Assembly (NCBI RefSeq): GCF_964237555.1
Contig: NC_091444.1
Location: 69,514,541-69,578,540, forward strand
Direction of reading: 5' to 3'
Length of the DNA: 64,000 nucleotides
Source of the DNA: Oryctolagus cuniculus
Lineage: Eukaryota; Chordata; Mammalia; Lagomorpha; Leporidae
Positions within the stretch are counted from its first letter, which is position 1. Every line of letters begins with the position of its first letter. The notes beneath the pieces are model-generated. The model was not told where the DNA came from, ran no database searches, and was given only the letters and a program-made list of their open reading frames with translations. Of the stretch, positions 14,201 through 22,440 are shown one piece after another. The translations under genes and the position numbers were made by a program.

Positions 14201-16804
14201 AGTGTTCCCTCTGATTTGCGAGGAGGTGGGCATGGGTTTTCTTTCCACGGTGTCTTTTGTTTTCATGCTTGCCATCAGAATACTAACCCTCCCAAATTTG
14301 GCAGGGGGCCTAGCCTTGGAACTAAGAAGATGACGGGCTACTTGGGATACCTGGCTTTGTGGGGCTTAGGAAAATCCCATGGCAAAGTTCTCTCACCTAG
14401 AGGATTGTGTTTCCTGTCCCCTCTATACCTTTTCTTTTCTTAAAGATGTACTTTTTATTTAAAAGGCAAAGTGACAGAGAAAGAGAGAGTGAGAGAGAGA
14501 GAGAATCTTTGATGCACTGGTTCACTCCTCAAATGGCTGCAATAGCCAGACTGGGCCAGGCTGAAAGCAGAATCCTGGAAGTCTGGTGGGGCAAGGACCC
14601 AAGTGCTTTCCCAAGAGAGGTCTTCCATCCACTGGTTCCCTCCCCAATTGGCTGCAATGGCCAGAGCTGGGCTGATCTGAAGCCAGGAGCCAGGAGCTTC
14701 TTCCAAGTCCACACATGGGTGCAGGGGACCAAGTAATTAGGCCATCTTCTACTACCTTCCCAGGCCCTAGCAGAGAGCTGGATTGGAAGAGGAGCAGCCA
14801 GGACATGAACCAGTGCCCATATGGGACGCTGGTGATATAGGCAAAGGCTTAGTTCACTATGCCACAGCACCAGCCCCCCCATCTACACCTTTTAAAAAAC
14901 AATGATGGGCTCAGCTGCCTCAGTTATCACACCTGGTTAAAACCATTTGTAAATTTTCAGTTAGCCTTTAACTGGGGTCCTGGGAGAGGGATGGAGCTGA
15001 GCTACAGAGACACTGATTTTGTGTCCCATGGAGCAGGCTTCCAGTGTAGAATTGGCTGGGTAAGAGAAGGCCTCCCTGCCTGGTTGGTTGCTGGCAGCAA
15101 TGGGATGTGTTTCTCAATTTCACCACTCTCTATAGGCCATTTCCTGTCATTACGCCAGTGCCGACTGCCACTACATTGATGTGGAGGGCACCATCCAAGA
15201 AAACATTGGGAAGGAAGCTTCACAAATGGCGGATAAATTCCAGGGCTATGAGGGCACCGTGGACTTGAAGGTACGCTTGTGAAAAATTAGGTACAGGTGT
15301 CAGGTGTGTCTTCAGATGCTTCATGGTTCTCCCACCCAGTTGAATTCTGGGAGGTGCAGAGTGCACCTTCTGAAGTAGCTTCCCAGCATGAGAATCTTCT
15401 TCCTTCATTACCTGCAGGTGTGACCCCAGCTGGCAGGTCTTGGCATTTTTCCCACGAAATCTTGTCCCTTGCCTTTTGTTCAGTCCTTAAAATGCCTCAC
15501 ACAGACAACATAATCTGTCCACTGGGACTTATATCTGACACCCTGAATTTTAACACAGGATAAACACAGTATGCAGTCAGCTCTGCTTAATTGCAAGTTC
15601 TGCGTCTGTAGAGTCAATCATCCAATGTATAAAAGACAAGCAGAAACATTTGAAAAAATATTCCACTTGTTCTGAATACATACAGACCTGTTCCTTATTA
15701 ACGAGCAGACAGTCAAAGCTACCGGTGACCAGCAGACAAATTGTCTGTGTCATTAGTCCCTGAATGATCCTGAACAGTTGTTTACATAGCATAGTCATTG
15801 TACTAATATTATGAAGACTCTAAAGATGACTTGAAGTAGGCAGGAGGATGTGCACAGGTTAGATTCAGGTTTTATACACTACTTGATACTCAGATGAGGG
15901 ACTGGAGCAGCCTCAGATGTTGTATTCCCTGGGGGTCCTGGAACCAGTGCCCTGAAGATATGATGAGGTCCAGCTGCACATATGTTTGAATTCAGCAAGG
16001 CTATGCTGAATAAATACCTCCTATATTTAATTGAGTTATCGAGCAGGTCATTGTTCCTCAGGCTTACTGGGAATGGCGGTACTAATTGTTGTGATCTGCT
16101 TTATAATTCTTTGTGAGGTATCAAAGCACGTTCATGTCCATTCTCCTGTTTTCTTCTCCCACACCGTAAGGAGCAGTCAGCACAGCTCCATGCTGTGTAG
16201 GAGAACATAAGAGTCAGGTGGTTGGTGCAAGTTTCCTTAGCAACATAAGATTTCAGAGGCCTAATTCTAAAATCATTCTTTCCACCATACCTTGCTGTTT
16301 GACCGGAAATAAATACTAAACAAGGAGGTTCAAACTGTGTCATCAAAAAACAAAGGGAAAAAAAGCAACAAAAATTAGTAACCCAAGACACTAGTTTCCC
16401 TGTCAGGGTGTAATCAGGCAGGAGTAGAATGTTCTAGATGGCTCAAGCAGTCAGCATAAAGGGCGGCAGGGAAGTGCAGAGGAAACTCTTCAGGAACTGG
16501 CGATGTTACGAGACATTCCCTGCAGTTAGCAGGTGCATCACCTCAGCCAGGGCTGGCGATGTGGGCCCCCACTGACTTAGTGTGGTGGCACTATTTTAGA
16601 TATTACATTAATTGGAGTCTCAGAACATGGTTTACTTACTAACCAGTGTAGCAATTATGGGGAATTTTTCCCCCTATTTAACCCTATGTAGATGGTGAGT
16701 AGGCAAATAGAAGTGTTCCATAAATTCCTTCTGTTTGGCCTTATTTCCAGGATGTTTTTATATTTCGAAGTCGACTTGTGAAGGGGGAACGAGTCAACCT
16801 TTGA
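1..16804 (+). CDS. PHYH: PHYH copy 1, phytanoyl-CoA 2-hydroxylase (5' end outside window)
   Basis: Exons lie at 1-41 (partial), 538-596, 2857-2967, 3561-3729, 7151-7232, 8833-9014, 12340-12489, 15136-15270 and 16751-16804. All introns are GT/AG and the cumulative lengths fit a 338-residue protein. The enzyme is a peroxisomal Fe(II)/2-oxoglutarate dioxygenase that hydroxylates phytanoyl-CoA at C2, the first committed step of alpha-oxidation of phytanic acid. Visible residues by human numbering are Fe ligands H175 and D177 (exon 6) and H264 (exon 7), and co-substrate contacts K120, W193, S266 and R275. Only the His-Leu half of the N-terminal PTS2 import signal is in the window; the Arg-Leu half is off the left edge. 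No stop or frameshift is present. Against copy 2 it carries K43, H75, A156, Y179, Q220, G226, A304 and V323, where copy 2 has the human residue. It may be functional, altered, or an early pseudogene under relaxed constraint. Confidence 0.95.
42..537 (+). other. PHYH copy 1 intron 1, shortened
   Basis: The intron is only 496 bp, against 4485 bp in copy 2. The first ~250 bases are the GC-rich start of the intron, matching 41468-41760 apart from a ~40-bp gap. From about position 308 the sequence matches copy 2 from about 45740. Roughly 4 kb is therefore missing between two adjacent bases here. Confidence 0.85.
538..596 (+). CDS. PHYH: PHYH copy 1 exon 2
   Basis: 59 bases between acceptor GTCCTAG and donor GTAAGT. 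It encodes residues 26-45, starting VAHPTSGTSS. The exon ends at coding base 134, the known human exon 2/3 boundary. It has Lys at residue 43 where copy 2 has Gln. Confidence 0.9.
616..967 (-). mobile_element. C-type SINE
   Basis: Lies directly after exon 2. The tail side shows T-rich sequence and a GA repeat. The tRNA-like head is at the right end. The paralogue in copy 2 is at 46030-46372. Confidence 0.85.
1695..2045 (-). mobile_element. Old C-type SINE
   Basis: Diverged element with a (GA)n tract near 1732. It ends in the AACACCTGCCCC motif seen in the older SINEs of this window. The paralogue is at 47103-47449. Confidence 0.75.
2132..2477 (-). mobile_element. C-type SINE
   Basis: Full-length element with a long GA tract at 2182-2220. 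The paralogue is at 47532-47881, with a different GA length. Confidence 0.85.
2527..2652 (+). mobile_element. Mariner-like MITE
   Basis: A ~125-bp A/T-rich element. Its left end GTGTTCAAAAAGTCTGTGGA and the reverse complement of its right end (CTTCAAACAGTTTGAGGGAA) are imperfect terminal inverted repeats. It is non-coding and present at the same place in copy 2, so it predates the duplication. Family assignment is by recall. Confidence 0.6.
2857..2967 (+). CDS. PHYH: PHYH copy 1 exon 3
   Basis: 111 bases from acceptor TTCTTTAG to donor GTACGG, encoding residues 45-82 (YTLDNNVLSLEQRKF onward). His occupies residue 75, where copy 2 and human have Asp. Glu63 is the human-like residue; copy 2 has Lys. 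Confidence 0.95.
3561..3729 (+). CDS. PHYH: PHYH copy 1 exon 4
   Basis: 169 bases from acceptor TTTTCCTAG to donor GTCAGA, encoding residues 82-138 and ending LFRYCTLPE. It contains K120, a 2-oxoglutarate contact in the human enzyme. Here copy 1 keeps human-like V121 and D123. Six bases differ from copy 2. Confidence 0.95.
4146..4472 (-). mobile_element. C-type SINE
   Basis: Intron 4 element. The head end reads CCACAGCACTGGCCCC on the plus strand. The paralogue is at 49557-49894. Confidence 0.85.
4520..4859 (-). mobile_element. C-type SINE, younger subfamily
   Basis: Recognised by TTTGACAGGCAGAGTTAGAC on the tail side and the GGACAGAATCC motif near the head. The paralogue is at 49945-50274. 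Confidence 0.85.
4911..5262 (+). mobile_element. C-type SINE, younger subfamily
   Basis: Head GGCCAGCCCCCCGGCTCAAT, tail of AAAT repeats. AGATCTAA-like flanks on both sides suggest a target duplication. The paralogue is at 50326-50686. Confidence 0.85.
5263..6514 (+). other. Intron 4 unique sequence, near-identical to copy 2
   Basis: No gene or repeat is recognised. From about 5741 to 6235 it differs from copy 2 (51150-51645) by only about two substitutions and two short indels. About 205 bp present in copy 2 at 51650-51860 are missing near 6240. Confidence 0.7.
6515..6775 (-). mobile_element. Old C-type SINE
   Basis: Diverged element with the GGTGGGCGCTGGAACTCAAT and GCCATCAGCTGCT motifs of the older class. 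The paralogue is at 52122-52380. Confidence 0.65.
7151..7232 (+). CDS. PHYH: PHYH copy 1 exon 5
   Basis: 82 bases from acceptor TTTTTCTTAG to donor GTAAAG, encoding residues 139-166 (ILKYVECFTGPNIM onward) and ending at coding base 496. Ala156 replaces the Thr of copy 2 and human, beside M157, a co-substrate contact in human PHYH. Confidence 0.95.
7252..7795 (-). mobile_element. Two stacked LINE-1 3' ends
   Basis: 7271-7366 and 7374-7790 each begin with AACTTTTATTTAAT, the reversed LINE-1 3' terminus. The second runs back through the 3' UTR and matches the reverse complement of about 35200-35560. Two independent 3' truncated insertions sit back to back. The same pair is in copy 2 at 52857-53400. 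Confidence 0.85.
7800..7966 (-). mobile_element. C-type SINE fragment
   Basis: Head half of a SINE joined to the LINE-1 3' UTR fragment. The paralogue is at 53410-53576. Confidence 0.75.
8090..8320 (-). mobile_element. C-type SINE fragment
   Basis: Lacks the GA-rich tail part and starts at GGTTCACTCCCCAAATGGCC. The paralogue is at 53700-53930. Confidence 0.8.
8477..8791 (-). mobile_element. Old C-type SINE
   Basis: Ends about 40 bp before exon 6. It carries older-class motifs such as CTCAATCCAGGTACCCACCT. The paralogue is at 54087-54398. Confidence 0.75.
8833..9014 (+). CDS. PHYH: PHYH copy 1 exon 6 (catalytic), with three changes
   Basis: 182 bases from acceptor CTCTTTCAG to donor GTAGGT, encoding residues 166-226. 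It holds the iron-binding H175-Q-D177 and W193. Three residues differ from both copy 2 and human: Tyr179 (for His), Gln220 (for His) and Gly226 (for Glu). H220Y is, from memory, a reported Refsum disease allele in human, so Q220 may impair activity. Confidence 0.95.
9450..9736 (-). mobile_element. Old C-type SINE
   Basis: Begins with GGCAGAGAGACAGAAAGAGA and ends CATCATCTTTGCCCC. A CA repeat follows at 9774-9790. The paralogue is at 55060-55309. Confidence 0.7.
10597..10710 (+). repeat. Pyrimidine-rich low-complexity tract
   Basis: About 110 bases of nearly pure C and T on the plus strand (CTCCCTTCC-type units). It is the tail region of the older SINE whose body follows. The paralogue is at 56526-56637. 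Confidence 0.8.
10711..11340 (-). mobile_element. Old SINE split by a younger SINE
   Basis: The older element occupies 10711-10833 and 11208-11340. A younger C-type SINE (10876-11207) interrupts it. The host sequence AGGAACCCAAGT is present on both sides of the insert, a clean target-site duplication. The same nest is in copy 2 at 56640-57275, so it predates the gene duplication. Confidence 0.85.
11840..12193 (-). mobile_element. C-type SINE with CA repeat
   Basis: The tail side carries a (CA)n run at 11874-11897 followed by GAGA-rich sequence. The paralogue at 57770-58130 has an interrupted CATACACA run instead. Confidence 0.85.
12340..12489 (+). CDS. PHYH: PHYH copy 1 exon 7
   Basis: 150 bases (50 codons, residues 227-276) from acceptor TGTGTCGCAG to donor GTATGC. 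It contains the distal iron ligand H264 in LLIHGSG, S266, N269, and the 2-oxoglutarate-binding R275 in GFRK. The only difference from copy 2 is one silent base. Confidence 0.95.
12890..12956 (+). repeat. Degenerate TA/GATA microsatellite
   Basis: TATATA, TCTA and GATA units are mixed here. The corresponding place in copy 2 (58824-58867) is a purer TA run, so the locus has diverged since the duplication. Confidence 0.8.
13313..13615 (+). mobile_element. C-type SINE
   Basis: Head AGGCCAGTGCTGTGGTGTAG, ending in a 15-base A run. The paralogue is at 59222-59530. Confidence 0.85.
14440..14876 (-). mobile_element. Two joined C-type SINEs
   Basis: A SINE tail half (14440-14616) is followed by a second copy starting AGAGGTCTTCCATCCACTGG. 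The composite is shared with copy 2 at 60352-60813. Confidence 0.75.
15136..15270 (+). CDS. PHYH: PHYH copy 1 exon 8
   Basis: 135 bases (45 codons, residues 277-321) from acceptor CTCTATAG to donor GTACGC, starting AISCHYASADCHYIDV. It has A304, Q306 and A308 where copy 2 has V, R and V; of these V304 and A308 are the human residues. Confidence 0.95.
15271..16750 (+). other. PHYH copy 1 intron 8
   Basis: Unique sequence with no recognised repeat or gene. It lacks ~725 bases present in copy 2 at about 61305-62030; the junction here is near 15361. The rest matches copy 2 closely. Confidence 0.75.
16751..16804 (+). CDS. PHYH: PHYH copy 1 exon 9 coding part
   Basis: 17 codons plus TGA from acceptor TTATTTCCAG, encoding the C-terminus DVFIFRSRLVKGERVNL. 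The end of the protein is not a PTS1, as expected for a PTS2 enzyme. Val323 replaces Ile of copy 2 and human. Confidence 0.95.
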   Translation, partial: DVFIFRSRLVKGERVNL

Positions 16805-17055
16805 AACCACCCTTTGCTAAAACTCTCCTACAGGAACCCAAAACAAAACCAGGTGTCAGAAGAAAACCCTTCCCTTGTGATGGTGTCATCTGTGCTATCA
16901 CTCGTTAACAAAATCACAAACCATGGCTCAGGTACTTGATTGCATACAGTGAATTCTGCAGTGCAATGAGGGTGTGGTGATGGAAGTAAAAACAGTAAAA
17001 CTGAAATAGTATTGTCTCAAGGAAAATCATCTGGGGTTACAACAAGATTAATAAA
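16805..17055 (+). other. PHYH copy 1 3' UTR with poly(A) signal
   Basis: AATAAA is at 17050-17055. A second AATAAA at 17260-17265 could serve as a distal site. Both are conserved in copy 2. Confidence 0.75.
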
Positions 17056-17355
17056 GATAGTTGACATAATTTCAGTGTGTGAAGTCGGTTATTTCGTTCA
17101 GTTGCTGAAATGAATGCTTTGGAACTCAGGAAGAGCTGAGGTTTGCATTTCTGTCCTGATAAACCCACAACCTACCAATTTCCTGTCGTGACAGATGCTT
17201 CTCCAATTGAGAACACCATATAACACATTGACCTTTTATTAAAGGCTTCAGGAGGACATAATAAAGACACAGTAAGGGTCTGATACAGGCCTCCTTGCAC
17301 AACTTGCTCTACCCAACTGTCCTCCTTAAGAAACCCACCTGGTATTTCTGTTCTT

Positions 17356-17653
17356 TTAAAAATTAGTTTATTTATTTGAGAGGCAGAGTTACAGACAGAG
17401 AGGGGGAGAGACAGAGAGATCTTCTATGCACTGCTTACTCCCTACGTGGCCAAAGACAGGAGCCAGGAGCATCTTCTGGGTCTCCCATGTGAGTGAAGTG
17501 GCCCAAGGACTTGGGCTATCTTCCACTGCTTTCCCAAGCCATGAGCAGGGAGTTGGATTGGAAGTGGAGCAGCCAGGACTTGAACCAGCATCCACACGGG
17601 ATGCCTGCACTGCAGGTGGAGGCTTAGCCTACTATTGCCACAATGCTGGCCCC
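17356..17653 (-). mobile_element. C-type SINE
   Basis: Lies just beyond the PHYH 3' end. The right edge of the window stops inside the copy 2 counterpart, so the duplication extends at least this far. Confidence 0.85.
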
Positions 17654-18190
17654 TACCTCTGATCTTTTCCTCTGTTCAGATGGTGTGTTCTATTGGGCAG
17701 GGCAGTCCAAAGCCTTGAGCATTTATGAATGAAACACCACTTCCTTCATTGTACAGAGAAAGTTTTAGGTACTTTTGCCTGGATTGGAAGTATCCATGGA
17801 CTGGAGAGGACTTCACCACAGCACCATATTTCTGGACCAGTGGAGGGCAGCAAGGAAACACAGTCTTGATTTTTAAAATTGTAGTTAGGACTTTAGTGAG
17901 AAAAAATAACAAAGGGTCGCTTTCTTGCCATTCTGCTAAGCAGAAATGTCCCCAAATCTAGCATCACCTTTCTGGTCGGTTTCTTTGTAGGGACACCTTG
18001 TTTAGGACTTGTTCCATCTGGAAACCAGGGTTGCCAAGGGACTCCTGGGGAGGATTTGAGCAGACTGGATTGTGGAATGGCGCTAAAATGTAAAGAAGGA
18101 ATGCCAGTGTGAATAGATAGCACTTAGGCAACACTGTTTTGTTCTGGACTAAACTTCCCAAGCTGGTTTCAAACGTCAGTGTTAAAAAAA
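17654..18190 (+). other. Unique intergenic sequence
   Basis: No conserved coding or RNA signal is recognised. It ends in a GT repeat at about 18191-18212. Confidence 0.5.
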
Positions 18191-18258
18191 GGGTGTGTGT
18201 GTGTGTGTGTGTGGCATTGTGGCATAGTGGGTGGAGCTTGTTTGAAAAGAGTGGATTT

Positions 18259-18604
18259 GGGGCCGGTGCTGTGGCATAGTGGGTAAAGCCGCCGCCTTCA
18301 GTGCTGGCATCCCATATGGGTGCTGGTTGAAGTCCTGGCTGCTCCATTTCTGATCCAGCTCTCTGCTATGGCCTGGGAAAGCAGTAGAAGATGGCTCAAG
18401 TCCTTGGGCCCCTGTACCTGCATGGGAGACCCTGAAGAAGCTCCTGGCTCCTGGCTTGGATTGGCAGACTCTGGCTGTTGTGGCCATTTGGGGAATGAAC
18501 CAGTATATGGAAGACTTTCTTTCTCTCTCTCTCTCTCTGCCTCTGTAACACTGGCTTTCAAATAAATAAGTACATTAAAAAATAAAGACCAAAAAAAAAA
18601 AAAA
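18259..18604 (+). mobile_element. C-type SINE
   Basis: Head GGGGCCGGTGCTGTGGCATA, A-rich tail ending near 18604. A second short SINE head fragment precedes it at about 18213-18245. Confidence 0.9.
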
Positions 18605-19120
18605 CTTCTGTAGGAAAAGTAGATAGCACAAGATGTTTCTGTCCATGTGTATTTGTGAGTGAAAGCCAACCAATCAGGACATCACATTTTATCCATGGTT
18701 TTGTCCATGAAGGAAAAGAACAGCTGAGGAAATGGGCACTGCTCATCGTCCGTGTGGATCCCAGGCAAGTGGAGGAGAGAGGAGGAGCTGTAAAGGGGAT
18801 GGCACTGGTGCTTGGCAGAATGAGGGCTGCCTGGTGCCTCAGAGGCTGGGCTTGGCCTGGGCTGCTGTTCCTTTCAGCAGAGACTAATCTAGAAGTTAAT
18901 GCTCAAACAAAGCACAAAATGAAACAAAAGGAAAGGCTTCCCTTGTATGAATTTTGGGACTCCCAGCTTAGGAAAACCAAAGGTCTTTGCTCACTGTTTA
19001 CAGTGCAAGCCTTCCTCGACTCACCTTTCATTCCTGTGTTCTTTTTTTTTTTTTTTCAATTGTAAAATGCCCCTAATGGAAACTCTTCCACATAAATCAG
19101 GTTTGTTTTTTCCATAACTT
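18605..19120 (+). other. Unique intergenic sequence
   Basis: Nothing coding is recognised. A short T run is at 19042-19056. Confidence 0.5.
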
Positions 19121-19124
19121 TTGT

Positions 19125-19438
19125 TTAAAAAAGACTCATTTTATTTATTTGAAAGGCAGAGTTACAGTGAGAGAAGTAGAGAGAGAATCTTCCATCTGCT
19201 GGTTCACTCCCCAATGGCCATAATGGCTGGAGCTGGACCAGTCCAAAGCAAGGAGCTTTTCTGGGTCTCACATATGGGTACAGGGACCCAAACACTTGGG
19301 CCATCTTCTGCTGCTTTCCCAGGCACATTAGCAGGGAGCTGGATCAGAAGTGGAGTAGCAAGGACTCAAGTTGGTGCTCATATGGGATGCCGGTGCTGCA
19401 GGCAACAGCTTAGCATGTTATACCACAACACCAACCCA
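19125..19438 (-). mobile_element. C-type SINE
   Basis: First of three consecutive minus-strand SINEs. The head is diverged (CACAACACCAACCC). Confidence 0.85.
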
Positions 19439-19451
19439 ACATAAACTGTTT

Positions 19452-19770
19452 TTTTAATTTAAGATTTACTTATTTGAGAGGCAGAGTTAGAGAGAGGTAG
19501 AGACAGAGAGAGAGAGAGGTCTTCCATCCACTGGTTCACTCCACAAATGGCTGCAACTGCTGAAGCTGAGCCAATCCGAAGCCAGCAGCTTCTTCGGGGT
19601 CTCTCATGCAGGTGCTGGGGCCCAAGGACTTGGGCCATCCTCTGCTGCCCTCCCAGGCCATAGCAGAGAACTGGATCAGAAGTGGAGCAGCAGAGACCCG
19701 AACTGGTGCCCATATAGGATGCTGGCACTGCACGCCAAGGCTTTAATCCACTGTACCACAGCGTCAGCAC
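19452..19770 (-). mobile_element. C-type SINE
   Basis: Second of the array, with the head reading ACCACAGCGTCAGCACC on the plus strand. Confidence 0.85.
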
Positions 19771-19782
19771 CCATATGCCATT

Positions 19783-20085
19783 TTTTTAAAAAGATTTATT
19801 TTATTTATTTGAAAGAGTTACAGAGAGAGGTAGAGACAGAGAGAGAGGTCTTCTGTCTGCTGGTTTCCTCCCCAGATGACGGCAACGTCCAGAGCTTCTT
19901 GATCCGAAGCCAGGAGCCAGGAGCTTCTTCTGGGTCTTCCATGCAGGTGCAGGGGCCCAAGGACTTGGGCCATCTTCTACTGGTATCCCAGGCCATAGCA
20001 GAGAGCTGGATCAGAAATGGAGCAGCCAGGACTAAAACCAGCACCATATAGGATGTTGGCGCTTCAGGCCAGGGCGTTAACCCGC
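19783..20085 (-). mobile_element. C-type SINE, 5' truncated
   Basis: Third of the array. Its head is cut after GGGCGTTAACCC, where the sequence passes straight into an LTR-like segment. Confidence 0.8.
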
Positions 20086-20280
20086 AGATCGTTTATTACA
20101 GTTGGAACCACATGTTATATAGCCAAGACCAGCCAATCTGGTCAAGGGGCGGTCTATGCCCCAACCAATCACAGCCTGTTGCCAGGCAGCTTCTAAAGCC
20201 AGGTGGGTTTCAAAGCCATTCCTGAGTAACTGACGCTCGCTTGCCAGTGGCCAACTTGGCATGGCCTTCTCATTCCAACA
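20086..20280 (-). mobile_element. Probable solo LTR fragment (endogenous retrovirus-like)
   Basis: On the minus strand it starts TGTTGGAATG at 20280, then shows CTATATAA and later TGTAATAAACG, the order expected of U3, TATA box and poly(A) signal. It stops where the SINE joins. No coding region is attached. Family unknown. Confidence 0.5.
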
Positions 20281-20919
20281 CAGACTGTGACTTCACAATG
20301 ACTCCAATGAATGCACCTGTTTGGGCTCAAGTTAGATTGAAGCCTGGAAGGTTAGAGAAACCTAATGAAGGAGTTGGTGAAGAGGCTGAGGAGACGTTAA
20401 AAAGCCGTTTTCCGTGCTCATGAGGGCCACGTTGATAAATCAGGAGAGATCTTGGCAGGCTCTAAGGAGGAACGCCTCGTACATGAAGCCCTGGGGCAGC
20501 CGTCCCGTGGACTTCCTTCCCTGAAGGTCGCCAGGCCTGCAGGCTGGATGCTTTGCAAGAGGAAGGGTTTCACACAACAGCAGAGGCCGTGCAACCCCAG
20601 GCCCACCAATTCCCAGCAAGCTGACCTCTCGGAGCCTGTTTCCTCATCTATAAAGTATCTACAATATGACTGCTCTGTAGGCTGTTTGTATGGGACTCAC
20701 AGGATGATATAATGTGGTGGGGGTGGGGTGGGGAGTGCTGCACATCCCAGATTCCTCTCAGTAATACAGAACACAATTCCTGCCGCTGCTAGTACTGTCA
20801 GTAAACAGCCTTCAAATGCCAGCCTCTTTGGGAATGGCCTCCGTGGCAGAGCTGCCTCCACCAAGGTCATGCCCTTTCCCCTGTGACTGACCAACGTGGA
20901 GGCAGAAAGCCTTGGCCAG
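20281..20919 (+). other. Unique intergenic sequence
   Basis: No gene recognised; moderately GC-rich. Confidence 0.5.
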
Positions 20920-21180
20920 GGGCTGGCATTGTGGCACAGCAGGTTAAGCCACTGCTTGCAAGGCTGGCATCCCATGTACATGCTGGCTTGAGTCCTGGGT
21001 GCTCTATATCTGATGCAGCTTCCTAGTAAGGCGCCTATGAAGCCAGTGGAGGATGGCCCAAGGGCTTGGGCCCCTGTCACCCACACAGAAGATCCCTCTG
21101 GAGTTCCCGGCTCTTGGCTGCAGCCTGGCCCGACCCTAGCGGTGTGGTCAACTGGGGAGTGAACCAGCAGATGGAAGATT

Positions 21181-21212
<32 letters not shown>

Positions 21213-21250
21213 GATTCTGCCTGTGAAATAAATAAGTCTTTAAAAAAAGT
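20920..21250 (+). mobile_element. C-type SINE
   Basis: Contains a CT repeat at 21184-21212 and an AAATAAATAAG tail. Confidence 0.85.
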
Positions 21251-21267
21251 CATTAAAAAAAAGTCAT

Positions 21268-21540
21268 GGGGACCAATATTGTGGCGTAGCAAGTAAAGCA
21301 GCCACCTGCATTGCTGGCTTACCATATGGGTCATGGTTTGAGTCCTGAGTGCTGCATTTCCTATCTAGCTCCCTGCTAATGTCCCTGGGAAAGCAGTGGA
21401 AGATGGCCCATGTACTTGGACTCCAGCACCCATGTCGGAGACCCAGATGAAGCTCCTGGCTCCTGGCTTTGGCCTTGCCCTGCCCTGGCTATTGCAGTCA
21501 TCTGAGGAATGAACCATGGGATGGAAGGCCTTTCTCTTTG
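21268..21540 (+). mobile_element. C-type SINE, 3' truncated
   Basis: Head GGGGACCAATATTGTGGCGT; stops at TTTCTCTTTG without an A tail. Confidence 0.8.
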
Positions 21541-21542
21541 TT

Positions 21543-21592
21543 AGGAGCCAGGAGCTTCTTCCAGGTCCTCACACTGGGGGCAGGGGTCCAGG
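21543..21592 (-). mobile_element. C-type SINE fragment
   Basis: About 50 bases (GGAGCCAGGAGCTTCTTCCA onward) between the previous SINE and an LTR-like segment. Confidence 0.65.
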
Positions 21593-21870
21593 TGTTACAG
21601 GAGTTTGGAGTTGGGCCTTTGTCTCACCACAAGGAAGAATCATGATGTGGACAGCAAATAGGGTGAGAAAAGTAAGTTTAAGCTGATTTTATTGAGAAGC
21701 AGACTTCCATTTTTCAGGAGGGGTCCTCCAGGGAGGGGTCCATCCAGGTCTGGGTATTAGGAACTTATATAGGAAGTGCACAGCAACCGATCAGTTCTTC
21801 TACACAGTTTGAATACACCATGGGTCTGCTTTGTTTTTTTCTATGTCTCTTGCATAGGGGTCATGGTTTC
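21593..21870 (-). mobile_element. Probable LTR fragment (endogenous retrovirus-like)
   Basis: On the minus strand it has CCTATATAAG, then TCTCAATAAAATC, and ends CTCCTGTAACA, consistent with TATA box, poly(A) signal and a CA terminus. No internal retroviral genes are seen. The 5' limit is uncertain. Confidence 0.5.
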
Positions 21871-21875
21871 TGACT

Positions 21876-21966
21876 GGGACAGAATCCAGCACCCCAACCG
21901 GCACTAGAACCCGGGGTGCCAGTGCCGCAGGCGTAAGATTAGCCTAGTGAGCTGTGGTGCTGGCCT
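21876..21966 (-). mobile_element. C-type SINE head fragment, younger subfamily
   Basis: Contains GGGACAGAATCC and ATTAGCCTAGTGAGCTGTGG. It borders the TTC microsatellite. Confidence 0.75.
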
Positions 21967-22045
21967 TTTCTTCTTCTTCTTCTTCTTCTTCTTCTTCTTC
22001 TTCTTCTTCTTCTTCTTCTTCTTCTTCTTCTTCTTCTTCTTCTTT
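21967..22045 (+). repeat. (TTC)n microsatellite, about 26 units
   Basis: An uninterrupted TTC run on the plus strand (GAA on the minus strand). Homopurine-homopyrimidine repeats of this type can form triplexes, so the length may be unstable. Confidence 0.95.
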
Positions 22046-22133
22046 TTAGGACATTTTGTATTCCTTTGATTTTCATGTAAATCACACAAATGTGTAGACA
22101 CTAAAATGAATTTTTAAATTGAAACAATGAACA

Positions 22134-22440
22134 GGGTGGCCAATGTTGTGGTGTAGCTGGTGAAGTGGCTACTTCTAGTAGCAGGTTCGAGTCCCTGATG
22201 CTCTGCTTCTGACCCAGCTTCTTGCTATCTACCTTGGATGGCAGCAGAAGACAGCCCAAGTACTTGGGCCCCTGTTATCCGTGTGGGAGACCCGGATGGA
22301 GCCCCAGCCTTCCAGTTTTGCCTGGCCCTGACCAGGCTGTTGAGGCCATCTGGAGAGTGAGCCAGTGTCTCTCCCTCTCTCCTCTCCATCACTCTGCCTT
22401 TCCAATAAATAAACAACTCTCCAGAGAAAAAGAAAAAGAG
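22134..22440 (+). mobile_element. C-type SINE
   Basis: Diverged head GTGGCCAATGTTGTGGTGTA, ending AATAAATAAACAACTC. Confidence 0.8.

Noticed and set aside
1..17055. PHYH copy 1 as a processed pseudogene
   Set aside because: All eight introns are retained with GT/AG ends, so it is a genomic duplicate.
19125..20085. Three similar units in a row as a CRISPR-like or satellite array
   Set aside because: They are independently diverged SINEs with different ends and no regular spacing.
21904..22101. Open frame with a long lysine run on the minus strand
   Set aside because: It is a translation of the TTC/GAA microsatellite.
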